From positions 1 through 64,000 of the forward strand of contig JAJFGA010000085.1 in NCBI GenBank assembly GCA_021776375.1: a stretch of DNA of 64,000 nt, read 5' to 3'. This stretch comes from Hyphococcus sp. Its GTDB lineage: Bacteria; Pseudomonadota; Alphaproteobacteria; Caulobacterales; Parvularculaceae. The notes beneath the pieces were generated by a model, which was given only the letters and a program-made list of their open reading frames with translations, was not told the DNA's origin and ran no database searches. Made by a program: the position numbers and the translations under genes. This document shows positions 18,686 to 28,620 of this stretch, piece by piece. Each line of letters begins with the position of its first letter. Position 1 is the first letter of the stretch.

Positions 18686-19504
18686 TTGCGAGCTGGGGCG
18701 TTCGAGATTTTTCGTCTGATAAATATTTTCATCTGGTGCATCGTGTTTGCCGCCAGTAGCGCAGCTTCTGCTTCGCCCTGGGCGCGTGCTAACAATGAGC
18801 TGATCATCATAAGCCGTGCTGACTACTTCAAAGCCGATCTCGGCCCCGTCAACACCATCAACGGAATTGTCGACAGTCATTTTGAACGGCTTATATCAAA
18901 CACTTATGTCGAATACGGATTAACCGACACTATAACCCTCGGCGGCAAGGCGCTTTACGGTACGAGCTGGTTGACCCGCGGCGGTGCAACGGAGACAGCG
19001 TCAGGGTTTTCTGAGGTCGAAGCCTATGTTCAGCATCAGGTGTTTCGATCCCCCATTCATGCCGGCGCGGTCCGCCTAGCTGTTGCAAGGCCTGCAAATT
19101 TCGCATCCGGCGCCCGCCCGGAACTGCAAAGCAACGGCATCGATATGGATGTCTCCGCACTATACGGACGAAATATTATAAATACGCCGGTGAAGGTTTT
19201 TACTGCAACGGAGGTCGGGTATAGGAAAAGGATTAGCGATTCTGCCGATCATATCCGAGTAGACGCTACAATTGGCTTGGAGCCGAGTGAAAACTTTCTG
19301 TTTCTATTCGATTTTTTCTCAACAATCTCAATGCAAAACGAAAGCGTAGGCGGCGCCGATTTCGACATTGTGAAAATCCAACCCTCGCTGCTCTGGCGTA
19401 TAAGGCCGATGTGGGCGTTTCAGGTTGGGATGACCGAAGAAATTTCGGGTCGAAACATTTCAACCGGCCGCACCTATTTTTTCGGCCTGTGGTCGCGCTT
19501 TTAG
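18686..19504 (+). CDS. Outer-membrane beta-barrel-like protein
   Basis: 272 aa. A hydrophobic N-terminus (LINIFIWCIVFAASSAASAS) looks like a signal peptide. The rest alternates short beta strands such as TYVEYGLTDTITLGGKALYG, VKVFTATEVGYRKRI and FQVGMTEEISGRN, and ends in the aromatic FFGLWSRF, a typical C-terminal barrel strand. The TTG start at 18686 is the only upstream candidate and lacks a good Shine-Dalgarno, so the start is uncertain. Its stop is directly followed by the ATG of the glycosyltransferase, suggesting a translationally coupled pair for glycan export or anchoring. Confidence 0.65.
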   Translation: MRAGAFEIFRLINIFIWCIVFAASSAASASPWARANNELIIISRADYFKADLGPVNTINGIVDSHFERLISNTYVEYGLTDTITLGGKALYGTSWLTRGGATETASGFSEVEAYVQHQVFRSPIHAGAVRLAVARPANFASGARPELQSNGIDMDVSALYGRNIINTPVKVFTATEVGYRKRISDSADHIRVDATIGLEPSENFLFLFDFFSTISMQNESVGGADFDIVKIQPSLLWRIRPMWAFQVGMTEEISGRNISTGRTYFFGLWSRF

Positions 19505-21223
19505 ATGTTCGATGGTGCGCCGAAATTTGATACGAAAAAACAACCGGGTACAGAGGTTCCACCTCCCGATGTCGATCTGCAAAGATTTTCCGACCTTCGC
19601 CGCTATGTGAAGTCAGGTAAAATTCCGTGGCGGAAAATCTCTTCCTGGAAGCGTGAAAATCTGTGCAACCAGGATATCGTGACCCGCGAAGAGGTGGGTT
19701 ATCGCAACGGCATACCATTCCCGCTACGCGCGCATCGCTTTGCGCCGAGGAAAGTCTTTCAGGACAATCTTCGTGAACGCTTCGCTGACGAAATTGCCAC
19801 CGCATCGGTTCGCGACCTGCGAGATCAGCACCCCGACAGATCCGCCGCCGGGGTTTTGAATTTAGCGCAGAAAGTTCTCTTTGTTATATCAGGACTATTG
19901 GCTGTCATTGCATTTATCAACTATCCGATGACGACCATTATTACAGCCAACGCTGCCGTCACAGCTTATTTTCTGCTTGCCATCGCCTACAGAATTGCCC
20001 TTGTTTTTACGCCCACAGCGCCCTTTAAAACAAAGGGCCAAACCCTCGCCATCGACGATGATCGGCTTCCAACGATCACGATATTACTGCCGCTTTACCA
20101 CGATGCCGATGCTATCGTTACGCTCAGTCAGGCGATTGACCGGCTGCAATACCAAACTGAAAAGAAGGATGTAAAACTTCTTGTTGAAGAAGACGACCAT
20201 GCAACCATCAACGAGGCGCGCCGTCTTGGGTTGGATGAGCGCTATGAATTAATAACCGTTGCCGACATCGGCCCACGCACCAAGCCCAAGGCGTGCAACT
20301 ACGGCATGCACCTCGCACGTGGCGAGCTGATCGTGATCTTCGATGCCGAAGATCAACCCGAGCCCGACCAATTGCTCAAAGCGGCAAGCGCTTTTGAGTG
20401 TGGCGACCACCAACTTGCCTGCGTTCAAGCGCGGTTAAATTACTATAACGCAAATGAAAACTGGCTGACGCGGCTGTTTACGCTGGAATATTCTTTGTGG
20501 TTTGACTGGTTGCTGCCAGCACTGCAAGCGCAGGGCGCGCCTATTCCGCTTGGCGGCACGTCCAATTATTTTAAGACTGATACGCTGGTAAAAATTGGCG
20601 GATGGGACCCGTTTAACGTTACCGAGGACGCCGATCTTGGTTTGCGATTGTCAAAGCTCGGCTACCGCGTCGAGATTTTGGATTCAACTACCTATGAAGA
20701 GGCAAACTGCCGGACCGGAAACTGGATCCGCCAGCGTTCGCGTTGGATGAAGGGTTATCTGCAGACCTGGCTTGTCCATATGCGCCGTCCCGGAGATATC
20801 GTCGCAACCACGGGGTGGTCTGGTCTGTTGTCCATTCAGTTGTTCACCGCGGGAAATGTCTTCAGTGCACTTATCAACCCGGTCTTGTGGGCGGTGTTCA
20901 TTGGCTGGTTGTTGACGGCCTCGCCACTGATCTCCGAAGCGTTTCCCGGACCGCTGTTATGGTTCAATATTTTCGCTCTGGTATTCGGCAACCTATTCTT
21001 TATTTTTCTCGCCGTCATCGCACCCTTAAAACGCGGCTGGGGGCATTTATGCGTCTTCGGATTGACCGCCCCGGTCTACTGGCTCCTGGCGTCCATCGCC
21101 GCCTATAAGGCGCTTTGGCAAATCATATTCAAGCCGCACTATTGGGAAAAAACCGATCACCTCATCAGCGCTGTCGCCATTCAAAAACGCAAAGATGCGC
21201 TGCGGGACAGAAGCAAAAAATAA
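19505..21223 (+). CDS. Cellulose-synthase-like membrane glycosyltransferase (GT2)
   Basis: 572 aa. Two N-terminal membrane helices (about 122-140 and 147-168) precede the GT2 catalytic domain: EEDD (228-231), DAED (280-283), TED (373-375, catalytic base) and QRSRW (410-414, the processive-synthase QxxRW motif). At least three further membrane helices follow. A cytosolic N-terminal extension of about 115 residues is unusual. This makes it a processive polysaccharide synthase using a nucleotide sugar; product unknown. No bcsB or PilZ partner is nearby. The ATG directly abuts the stop of the barrel-like gene. Confidence 0.85.
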   Translation: MFDGAPKFDTKKQPGTEVPPPDVDLQRFSDLRRYVKSGKIPWRKISSWKRENLCNQDIVTREEVGYRNGIPFPLRAHRFAPRKVFQDNLRERFADEIATASVRDLRDQHPDRSAAGVLNLAQKVLFVISGLLAVIAFINYPMTTIITANAAVTAYFLLAIAYRIALVFTPTAPFKTKGQTLAIDDDRLPTITILLPLYHDADAIVTLSQAIDRLQYQTEKKDVKLLVEEDDHATINEARRLGLDERYELITVADIGPRTKPKACNYGMHLARGELIVIFDAEDQPEPDQLLKAASAFECGDHQLACVQARLNYYNANENWLTRLFTLEYSLWFDWLLPALQAQGAPIPLGGTSNYFKTDTLVKIGGWDPFNVTEDADLGLRLSKLGYRVEILDSTTYEEANCRTGNWIRQRSRWMKGYLQTWLVHMRRPGDIVATTGWSGLLSIQLFTAGNVFSALINPVLWAVFIGWLLTASPLISEAFPGPLLWFNIFALVFGNLFFIFLAVIAPLKRGWGHLCVFGLTAPVYWLLASIAAYKALWQIIFKPHYWEKTDHLISAVAIQKRKDALRDRSKK

Positions 21224-21279
21224 GGCTGGCCTACGCGCCGATTGACATTATATCGTATCTGTCAATCGAGATGAGAGAT

Positions 21280-22131
21280 ATGAGCGCACTGGCTGGCCAT
21301 CCCTATCGAAAAATGAACGGGCTCGGAAACGTGTTCGTTATTCTTGATCTGCGCCAGTCTGGCGCCGGTTTGGATGAGGAAAGCGCACGCCTGATCGCCG
21401 ACCCGAAATCCGGCCCCGGTTGCGATCAAGTCATTTCGCTGGAAAACCGCCGCGGCGTTGAAGGCGTCTTTATGGGCGTATGGAACGCCGACGGCTCTGA
21501 GGTGGGCGCATGCGGGAATGCAGCGCGATGCGTTAGTTCGCTGTTGATGGAGGAAACCGGCGCTAACGAAGCGTCGTTTTCGACGCTCGCCGGCGCTTTA
21601 ACTGCATCAAAAGTTGGCAATAACCGTATCGCCGTTGATATGGGTGAGCCGAAATTTCACTGGCGGGATATTCCGCTTTCTGAACAAATGGACGACACAA
21701 GATTTATCGATATTAAACTTGGCCCCATCGACAATCCGGTTTTGTGGGGCCCGTCAGCGGTCAATGTCGGCAACCCGCATTGCATCTTTTTTGTTGAAGA
21801 CGCAGAAGCCCAAGCGCTCGACCGGTTTGGACCGCTGATTGAAAACCACCCGCTGTTTCCCGAACGCGCCAATGTTTCCGTAGCGGAAGTGCGCAGCAAG
21901 CACCTCATCCGCCTGCGCGTCTGGGAGCGTGGCGTTGGTATTACCAAAGCCTGCGGCACCGCCGCCTGTGCGGTGGCCGTTGCCGCAAACCGCCGGCGTC
22001 TCACCGAACGCAAATCAACACTAATCCTTGATGGCGGCGAGCTGGCGATTGAATGGCGTGAAGATAACCACATCATAATGACTGGACCGATATCGGACGA
22101 TGGCGAGGGTGTTCTTGCGGACACTATATAA
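21280..22131 (+). CDS. dapF: Diaminopimelate epimerase
   Basis: 283 aa from the ATG at 21280; an in-frame ATG three codons earlier is also possible. The two catalytic cysteines are C78 in GACGNAARC and C225 in TKACGTAACA. YRKMNGLGNVFVILD at the N-terminus and VNVGNPHCIFFV are further family blocks. The first block reads GLGNVF where most members have GNDF. It converts LL- to meso-diaminopimelate for lysine and peptidoglycan. tdk begins 2 bp after the stop, so the two are likely co-translated. Confidence 0.95.
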   Translation: MSALAGHPYRKMNGLGNVFVILDLRQSGAGLDEESARLIADPKSGPGCDQVISLENRRGVEGVFMGVWNADGSEVGACGNAARCVSSLLMEETGANEASFSTLAGALTASKVGNNRIAVDMGEPKFHWRDIPLSEQMDDTRFIDIKLGPIDNPVLWGPSAVNVGNPHCIFFVEDAEAQALDRFGPLIENHPLFPERANVSVAEVRSKHLIRLRVWERGVGITKACGTAACAVAVAANRRRLTERKSTLILDGGELAIEWREDNHIIMTGPISDDGEGVLADTI

Positions 22132-22133
22132 TC

Positions 22134-22712
22134 ATGGCGAAACTTTATTTTAATTACGCTGCAATGAATGCAGGAAAATCGACATCGCTCTTGCAGGCGA
22201 GTTTCAATTATCGTGAACGCGGCATGCACACATTCGAGTTCACGGCGGAATTGGACGACCGCGACGAAAATGGTTCGATTTCGTCACGCATTGGCTTGAA
22301 GAAAGACGCTTATTGCTTTTCAAAGACTACCGATCTGCATGCGGTTGTCGCTGAGCATCATGCGAGTTGCAAAATAGATTGCGTTTTTCTCGACGAGGCG
22401 CAATTTTTGAACAACACCCAAGTTATGCAGCTCGCTTGCGTTGTTGATAAGCTCAACATCCCGGTCATCTGCTACGGCTTGCGAACCGACTTTCAGAGCG
22501 AATTGTTTGAGGGGAGCGCGCGGCTTCTGGCTATTGCCGATGAAATCCGCGAGCTAAAAACGATTTGTCACTGCGGCGGCAAAGCCATAATGAATTTACG
22601 TATTGACGCGCAGGGAACAGCGGTCACGCGTGGTGAAACAGTAGAGATTGGCGGCAATGATCGCTACACCGCGCTTTGCCGAAAACATTATTTCGAAGCC
22701 TTCGATGCCTGA
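22134..22712 (+). CDS. tdk: Thymidine kinase
   Basis: 192 aa, type II (bacterial) thymidine kinase. Walker A MNAGKST (11-17), Walker B FLDEAQF, and a zinc site formed by CHCGG plus the late CRKH pair. The lasso segment contains RGETVEIGGNDRYTALC. It phosphorylates thymidine for salvage. The 2-bp spacing to dapF suggests one operon. It converges with ppc; a weak 6-bp hairpin (TAGGGC/GCCCTA) lies in the 26-bp gap. Confidence 0.95.
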   Translation: MAKLYFNYAAMNAGKSTSLLQASFNYRERGMHTFEFTAELDDRDENGSISSRIGLKKDAYCFSKTTDLHAVVAEHHASCKIDCVFLDEAQFLNNTQVMQLACVVDKLNIPVICYGLRTDFQSELFEGSARLLAIADEIRELKTICHCGGKAIMNLRIDAQGTAVTRGETVEIGGNDRYTALCRKHYFEAFDA

Positions 22713-22738
22713 TATAGGGCTGTTGAAGGGGGTGCGCC

Positions 22739-25546
22739 CTAACCAAAAGCACCATAGTGGTTCGATATTGCATGACTGATTGCAACCATCGCAGCCTTAA
22801 TGTCTTCGACCGGCTCAATGATATTGGCGTGAATTTCCGGATAGGCGCCGCCATGGATATCGTCATCGTCAACTGTTTCTTGAAGCCCCGACATTAAGTT
22901 TTTAGCTGGGCTTTCTTTCGGGAATATCTCCCGCAGCAACAAAGTGACATCGTCCAACCTTAAATGCAGCGCCAAATCGATAAGATCATGCTTGCCGACG
23001 TCATGACGGCGCGAGAAAGCGGGCGCGCGCGCTACGATTGAGACGGCGCGCGCCATCAGGGATTGTCGCAATGCGTGCAATAGGCCGAGGTCGACATCGA
23101 TGCCGTCCGCTTGCGCCTGATCGTCGTCAACCGCCAGAGCGTCGCTCAGGGCGTCGGTGGTGCGCAGGTCATGCGCAAGGTAATTCGCCAACCGGTCAAT
23201 AGAACCGGCGGTATCTTGCTGCACCAATAGCTGCAAAACGCTCTCATAGATTTCAGCGTCATTGGTTTTTCTGGCAGCGCCGGCAAGCGATGACCAGTAA
23301 GATGAAGAATAGATACCCGCATAGGCGCGCAAAATCGTAATGCTTGTCAGCGCCCGCGCCGTGAATGCCACATGCATAAGCTCGTGCATTCGCGGCGAGG
23401 CGCGCACATGATCGATGAACCTATCAACCTCGCGACCGCTCGCCACGCCGACACCGCCAGATACATTTGATGGTATCGCAAGCTGCTGTAAAATTGCATT
23501 ATGCGGAATGGCGCGCATGGAGCGTATCTCCGGCGGTCCGGCGCCCTGGCGCGGCCGCTTTGCTTCGCGAGAACCGGTTTTATAGAGCAGGTGTTGTGGA
23601 AACCCGAATAAGAGGTCGCGATAATCTTCGCGCTCGTAAAGCGCCTCCTGCCAGGCTTTCAGGCCACGGTAAAAGTCCCATGAGAAATTAATATCGTCAT
23701 AGAACCGGTCGGAAAAATCCGGAACCGGTGTTTCGCTGGCCTGTTCCCAAAGCATGCGTATGGTGGTCGCGGAAATCTTTGGGTTTTGAAAGTGCAAATA
23801 CCCTTCGCCCCCCTGGAAGCTGCATTCGCAATTGAGAAAGACGCCCTCTTTTTGGAACCGGCTTTTGACCCATGGCGTCGTAAGATGGTTCATCCGCTCA
23901 CGAAAACTGCCGGGATGGGCGCCGCGTCCCATCGATTCCCCATGCGTATTAAAAATCAACGCCTCAACATCAGGCAACCGCGCCTTGCCTAGCGCTTTGG
24001 CGAACAGAACCTGCAACCTCTCAATGGCAAGTGAGGCTGAGCACTGGCCAATAAACCGCCCGCTGTCGGAAAAACCAATCTGAATGGTCATCCGGCCGCG
24101 CTTCTTCACATAGTCAATATACTCCGGGTCGACCAACAACCGTTCAATAAACCGGCCGCCACGTTCCATTGCTTGCGGCGTTTCAAAAAGTGGTGAAACA
24201 TCAAGCTTGTGATCAACGCCGTAAAGTCTGGCGAGATAGATCGCGCCCATGACCGTCGCCGGGGCGTCACATTCGGCGATTAAAAAACGGATCGGCGTGT
24301 CGGCGTCTATATGCTTTAATATCTGCGCACAAAGCATGAGTTGACGGCGCGCCGTCATTTGCTCGAGGAAGACCGAGCCAAAATTAATGTTGCGAAGTTC
24401 GGTGGTTTGCGCTTTGCGCGAAGCTATATCGAGGGCCGAACGGTCAAAAAAATCTGTGTCCGGATTTAGACCAAGATCTGCTTTTAGTGCGGAGCGCACC
24501 TGTGCGGCGTTTACGCGAAGATGAATGCGCGCAACACCTAACCCGCAGGCTTCCATTTCTGCCCGTAGCAAACACAGCGCCAGCGCTTTTTCTTCACTGG
24601 TCTCACTGAGGATAATTCCCGAAATTTCCTCAATGATCGGGGTGAGGCTGTTTAGCCTGTGGGCTTTTTGTTCAGTTAAAAAATTAGCCGCTGCGACAAC
24701 TATTTCAGCATCGTTAAGGTCGCCAGCAAATCGTTCCGCCTGCTGGCGCGTTAAGGCGCCGGCGCCGGCCAGTCGATCGTGGACTTTTTTTAGGCGCGCA
24801 TCATTACCATTGGCTAAAATCTCCTGCAGCGCCAACGCATACCGGTTCAACTGCTCGGCTTTTTCTTCGAGCCGAATTCTAACCGATTGCCCCCAGTGAA
24901 TGTCGGTTCTGCCGTCAAGGTCATAGCCGACCCAGGTCGCGAGACTGACGGGGTTTGGCGTCAAAGACGCCCAGCTATCGGGAAACTTTGCCCGGGCGCA
25001 TTTGAGAATATCTTTGTTAAGATCGCGGACCGCATCTTGCGCCCGTGCGATTGCGCGGCGAACATGGTCGTGTTCATATTGCAACGTGATCCCACTAAGA
25101 CGGGTCGCAATTGCGCTTTCAGCCTGAGTGCGCCATCTCCGCAATTTTTCCGGCGACGCATCGCTGGGATATTGCGCGATCAAGTCCGACTTTTCTTCGC
25201 TCAAAGCAAATGTTGGGTGCGCGGTGAATACGGCGCCGACGCAGGTTTGCTCCACGCGTTGACGAAAGGCGTTGAAGTCAAGCTTGTCTAAAGCCTTTAG
25301 GCTATGACCGAGCCCGCTTCTTTGCGGGTCGTGGCGGCTGTGAAATTCTTTTGCGCGCGCCTCAAAAGCGTCCAACTCAATCTCACAAATGATGCGATGG
25401 ATGTCTGCTGTTGAAATCTTCCCGTTTTCGAGGTCGAGGAAAGTTTCAGACGCGAATTTCTGCACCGGATTGACCAAAGGATCGTCGGAGCCAGCTTGTC
25501 TGATGGCCTTAAAACGCCCCCGGAAAGTATCAGCGGTAGAGTCCAC
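22739..25546 (-). CDS. ppc: Phosphoenolpyruvate carboxylase, divergent form
   Basis: 935 aa, normal PEPC length. The catalytic histidine region is FTAHPTF (H110) where classical enzymes read TAHPTE. The second signature reads HGESMGRGAHPGS instead of the usual glycine-rich GRGGGP loop, and FQGGEG and SNVSGG follow. Conservation is clear but these deviations place it in a divergent subgroup. The expected reaction is PEP plus bicarbonate to oxaloacetate, replenishing the TCA cycle. It starts at GTG with AGGA 10 nt upstream; no in-frame ATG fits better. It is monocistronic and convergent with tdk. Confidence 0.85.
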   Translation of the reverse strand: MDSTADTFRGRFKAIRQAGSDDPLVNPVQKFASETFLDLENGKISTADIHRIICEIELDAFEARAKEFHSRHDPQRSGLGHSLKALDKLDFNAFRQRVEQTCVGAVFTAHPTFALSEEKSDLIAQYPSDASPEKLRRWRTQAESAIATRLSGITLQYEHDHVRRAIARAQDAVRDLNKDILKCARAKFPDSWASLTPNPVSLATWVGYDLDGRTDIHWGQSVRIRLEEKAEQLNRYALALQEILANGNDARLKKVHDRLAGAGALTRQQAERFAGDLNDAEIVVAAANFLTEQKAHRLNSLTPIIEEISGIILSETSEEKALALCLLRAEMEACGLGVARIHLRVNAAQVRSALKADLGLNPDTDFFDRSALDIASRKAQTTELRNINFGSVFLEQMTARRQLMLCAQILKHIDADTPIRFLIAECDAPATVMGAIYLARLYGVDHKLDVSPLFETPQAMERGGRFIERLLVDPEYIDYVKKRGRMTIQIGFSDSGRFIGQCSASLAIERLQVLFAKALGKARLPDVEALIFNTHGESMGRGAHPGSFRERMNHLTTPWVKSRFQKEGVFLNCECSFQGGEGYLHFQNPKISATTIRMLWEQASETPVPDFSDRFYDDINFSWDFYRGLKAWQEALYEREDYRDLLFGFPQHLLYKTGSREAKRPRQGAGPPEIRSMRAIPHNAILQQLAIPSNVSGGVGVASGREVDRFIDHVRASPRMHELMHVAFTARALTSITILRAYAGIYSSSYWSSLAGAARKTNDAEIYESVLQLLVQQDTAGSIDRLANYLAHDLRTTDALSDALAVDDDQAQADGIDVDLGLLHALRQSLMARAVSIVARAPAFSRRHDVGKHDLIDLALHLRLDDVTLLLREIFPKESPAKNLMSGLQETVDDDDIHGGAYPEIHANIIEPVEDIKAAMVAISHAISNHYGAFG

Positions 25547-25754
25547 GAATTCATCATCCTGTGTTGCGTCGGCGCTCTTGTACTAACATGCCGGGCTCAT
25601 TCAACCAGCTTCTTTCAAAATAAGCGGCGTCAGATCGATAATCTGTCGCGGCAAAGCGCTAGACCAACTATTGATGGCGCGCAGAGGGGCTACCGCAGGC
25701 TGGCGAAGATTAAGTCTCCAAAGCGTGTGGCTAGTCAAAAAGAAGGCTCAAATG

Positions 25755-25783
25755 TTGCGGACCCCTGAGCGAAGCGCTATAGC
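25755..25783 (+). promoter_or_regulatory. Promoter of tRNA-Ser
   Basis: TTGCGG (25755-25760), a 17-nt spacer and TATAGC (25778-25783) form a good sigma-70 promoter. Transcription would begin about 4-5 nt before the mature tRNA. The -10 lies in a GCGCTATAGCGC palindrome. Confidence 0.65.
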
Positions 25784-25793
25784 GCAGCTCCTC

Positions 25794-25883
25794 GGAGAGG
25801 TGCCGGAGTGGTCGATCGGGGCGGTCTCGAAAACCGTTGAGCGCGCAAGCGTTCCGAGGGTTCGAATCCCTCTCTCTCCGCCA
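25794..25883 (+). tRNA. tRNA-Ser (anticodon CGA)
   Basis: 90 nt including an encoded CCA. Acceptor stem GGAGAGG pairs with TCTCTCC (one G-U). The anticodon loop CTCGAAA carries CGA, reading UCG. There is a long variable arm typical of class II serine tRNAs, and a T arm GAGGGTTCGAATCCCTC. A TTTT run follows the CCA within 2 nt and may help termination. Confidence 0.97.
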
Positions 25884-26200
25884 CTTTTGTCTCGTGGTGA
25901 TGCTCTTCGCGCCGGCCTCCGATGGGGCGGTCCGTCTGACCGATGCTCGGCTGCACATTTGAGAAATAACGTTCATACATTTTCTCTGGCCCACCACCAT
26001 TATGTTTTGACGTTGGAATCCGCCAAAATCTCAAACGGTATACGGATCGGTTGGGCAATCAGCCTGCCACAAAGTCTGCCTGCGACAAAAATGTATTGGT
26101 GGTGTAAGGCACATCAAAATTTGATACACACCAACAAGAATGTTGACGAAATGAGCAAATAAGCCTGCTTGTTTCACATGCAGGCAAGGGAAACCGGCTT
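25884..26200. other. tRNA-ccoN intergenic region
   Basis: 317 bp without a gene. Long open frames crossing it are antisense or read-through of the tRNA. It holds the FNR/FixK-like box (26121-26134) and, just before ccoN, a 6-bp hairpin (GCCTGC 26163-26168 with GCAGGC 26180-26185). Confidence 0.6.
26121..26134 (+). promoter_or_regulatory. FNR/FixK-type box of the cbb3 operon
   Basis: TTGATACACACCAA matches the TTGAT-N4-ATCAA consensus at 9 of 10 positions. Its centre is 73 bp before the ccoN start. For a class II promoter, transcription would start near 26169. This is the expected control of a low-oxygen oxidase. A perfect palindrome ATCAAAATTTGAT (26113-26125) overlaps its left half. Confidence 0.7.
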
Positions 26201-27883
26201 ATGAGCCAACACATGATCGAGCAAAATGAGGGCAGCAGCGAGATCGCGGTGATCGGCGCGCTTTTAGGCGTTGGCGCGCTTTGGGCGCTGACCACAGCCG
26301 CCCGCACTGTTGATCCATTGATGCAGGCCCACGCCTTCATATTTCTAGCCGCCTTTGTACTGGGTGGCATTGCGCTTGGCGCGCATGTGTATTCGGGGGC
26401 GGACGCAGATCGGCGCGGCTATCAGTTCGGCGTCGTCAAGGCTGGCGTCATAGCGACAATGTTCTGGGGGATTGTGGGCTTTCTGGTCGGGGTTCTTATT
26501 GCATCGCAACTGGCTTTTCCGAACTTGCTATATTTTGACACTCTTCCGTGGACGAATTTCGGCCGATTACGTCCATTGCACACATCCGCAGTGATTTTCG
26601 CGTTTGGCGGCAATGCGCTGATGGCGACTTCATTTTACGTAGTTCAGCGCACCTGCCGCACGCGTCTGGCGGGTGGAATGTGGCCGTGGTTTGTGTTTTG
26701 GGGGTATCAGCTCTTCATTGTGATTGCCGCGACCGGCTATTTGATGGGCGTCACACAGTCAAAGGAATACGCCGAGCCAGAGTGGTACACTGATATTTGG
26801 CTAACCATCGTCTGGGTCAGCTATTTGTTGGTCTTTCTAGGCACGATTTGGAAACGCAAAGAGCCGCATATTTATGTGGCAAACTGGTTTTATCTCGCTT
26901 TTATTATCACAGTTGCGATGCTCCACATCGTCAACAATCTCGCCGTACCGGTCTCGCTAACAGATACGAAAAGCTACTCGCTGTTCTCTGGCGTACAGGA
27001 CGCGCTGACGCAATGGTGGTACGGCCATAACGCCGTTGGCTTCTTTCTCACTGCCGGGTTCCTCGGGATTATGTATTATTTTATCCCCAAACGGGCCGAG
27101 CGGCCGGTCTATTCATACAGGTTGTCAATCGTTCATTTCTGGTCGCTGATCTTCATCTATATCTGGGCAGGCCCGCATCATCTCCATTACACAGCCTTGC
27201 CCGAATGGGCGCAGACGCTCGGCATGACCTTCTCTATTATGTTGTGGATGCCGTCTTGGGGCGGGATGATCAATGGGCTGATGACGCTGTCAGGCGCCTG
27301 GGACAAGCTGCGCACTGATCCGGTCTTGCGGATGATGGTAGTCTCGGTCGCGTTTTATGGCATGTCGACTTTCGAAGGCCCGCTAATGGCGATCCGTTCC
27401 GTCAACTCTCTTTCTCACTATACGGATTGGACCATCGGTCATGTCCATTCCGGGGCGCTAGGTTGGGTCGGCTATATTTCCTTCGGCGCCATCTATTGTC
27501 TTGTGCCATGGTTATGGAACCGACGCGGGCTATATTCCAAAGCGCTGGTTGAGTGGCATTTTTGGGTTTCGACCCTTGGCATTCTGTTATATATCACGTC
27601 AATGTGGGTGTCGGGCGTCATGCAAGGCTTGATGTGGCGCGCCTATAACAGCTTCGGTTTCCTGGAATACTCATTCGTCGAAACCGTCGAAGCGATGCAC
27701 CCCTATTACATGATCCGCGCGCTAGGTGGGGCCATGTTCCTCATGGGTGCGCTGATTATGGCTTATAATCTCTGGCGCACGGCGCGCGGTGATATCCGTG
27801 AAAAAGAACTGACGTCACAGGGTGCGGGCCAGGATGCGGGGATGGCCAGCGGCGTCACTGCGCCAGCGCAAATGGGGGTTTAG
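26201..27883 (+). CDS. ccoN: cbb3-type cytochrome c oxidase subunit I
   Basis: 560 aa, polytopic inner-membrane protein. Haem and CuB histidines are recognisable in [40 protein letters not shown] and [14 protein letters not shown]. It is the catalytic subunit that reduces oxygen at high affinity while pumping protons. AAGGGA lies 9 nt before the ATG. It is the first gene of ccoNOQP-GHIS, with an FNR-like box upstream. An N-terminal extension of about 30 residues precedes the first helix. Confidence 0.96.
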   Translation: MSQHMIEQNEGSSEIAVIGALLGVGALWALTTAARTVDPLMQAHAFIFLAAFVLGGIALGAHVYSGADADRRGYQFGVVKAGVIATMFWGIVGFLVGVLIASQLAFPNLLYFDTLPWTNFGRLRPLHTSAVIFAFGGNALMATSFYVVQRTCRTRLAGGMWPWFVFWGYQLFIVIAATGYLMGVTQSKEYAEPEWYTDIWLTIVWVSYLLVFLGTIWKRKEPHIYVANWFYLAFIITVAMLHIVNNLAVPVSLTDTKSYSLFSGVQDALTQWWYGHNAVGFFLTAGFLGIMYYFIPKRAERPVYSYRLSIVHFWSLIFIYIWAGPHHLHYTALPEWAQTLGMTFSIMLWMPSWGGMINGLMTLSGAWDKLRTDPVLRMMVVSVAFYGMSTFEGPLMAIRSVNSLSHYTDWTIGHVHSGALGWVGYISFGAIYCLVPWLWNRRGLYSKALVEWHFWVSTLGILLYITSMWVSGVMQGLMWRAYNSFGFLEYSFVETVEAMHPYYMIRALGGAMFLMGALIMAYNLWRTARGDIREKELTSQGAGQDAGMASGVTAPAQMGV

Positions 27884-27885
27884 TC

Positions 27886-28614
27886 ATGTTGGATAAACAC
27901 GCAATCTTTGAAAAACATGGCTGGCTCTTGAGTATCGCTATTCTCGTCACCGTCTCCATTGGCGGCATCATTGAGATTGCGCCGCTGTTTTATCTCGAAA
28001 GCACCATAGAAAAGGTAGAGGGCATGCGCCCTTATTCACCGCTCGAGCTGGCGGGACGCAATGTCTATGTGCGCGAGGGATGTTATCTTTGTCACAGTCA
28101 GCAGATACGTCCGTTGCGAGACGAGGTTGAGCGCTATGGCCATTACTCATTGGCGGCCGAGAGCATGTATGATCACCCCTTTCAATGGGGGTCAAAACGA
28201 ACCGGGCCGGACCTTGCGCGGGTCGGCGGCAAATATTCCGACGCCTGGCACCTCCAGCATTTGATCGATCCGCGTAGCGTTGTTCCTGAATCCGTCATGC
28301 CGCCATATGGTTTCTTGGAAAGAAACACCATTGACCTTGATCGTCTGGCGCTGGATCTGAAAGCCAATCGGGCGGTTGGCGTGCCGTATACAGACGAGAT
28401 GATTGAAAAGGCGGCAAGTGACGCCAGCACACAGACAGACCCCTTTTCAGCGGACTATGACGCGTTCTTGGCGCGCTATCCAAAAGCGCAAATTCGCGAT
28501 TTCGACGGGAATGAGGGCGCCATCACAGAAATGGATGCGTTGATCGCATATTTGCAGGTGCTGGGTACAATGGTTGATTTTGAGAAATATCAACCAGAAG
28601 AAAATTACAGGTAA
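27886..28614 (+). CDS. ccoO: cbb3 oxidase monohaem subunit II
   Basis: 242 aa. An N-terminal membrane anchor (about 13-35) is followed by a periplasmic monohaem cytochrome c domain with CYLCH (C66, C69, H70). The conserved SQQIRP follows directly and MPPYGFL contains the axial methionine. It passes electrons from CcoP to CcoN. It starts 2 bp after ccoN, indicating coupled translation. Confidence 0.96.
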   Translation: MLDKHAIFEKHGWLLSIAILVTVSIGGIIEIAPLFYLESTIEKVEGMRPYSPLELAGRNVYVREGCYLCHSQQIRPLRDEVERYGHYSLAAESMYDHPFQWGSKRTGPDLARVGGKYSDAWHLQHLIDPRSVVPESVMPPYGFLERNTIDLDRLALDLKANRAVGVPYTDEMIEKAASDASTQTDPFSADYDAFLARYPKAQIRDFDGNEGAITEMDALIAYLQVLGTMVDFEKYQPEENYR

Positions 28615-28620
28615 GCGATA

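Noticed and set aside
26113-26125. Palindrome ATCAAAATTTGAT as the FNR site itself
   Set aside because: The half-sites are in the wrong orientation and spacing for FNR. The overlapping TTGAT-N4-ACCAA is the better match.
25671-26162. Open frames on both strands crossing tRNA-Ser
   Set aside because: They translate the tRNA or its complement; the RERDSNPR-like peptide from the minus strand is a well-known artefact of serine tRNA genes.
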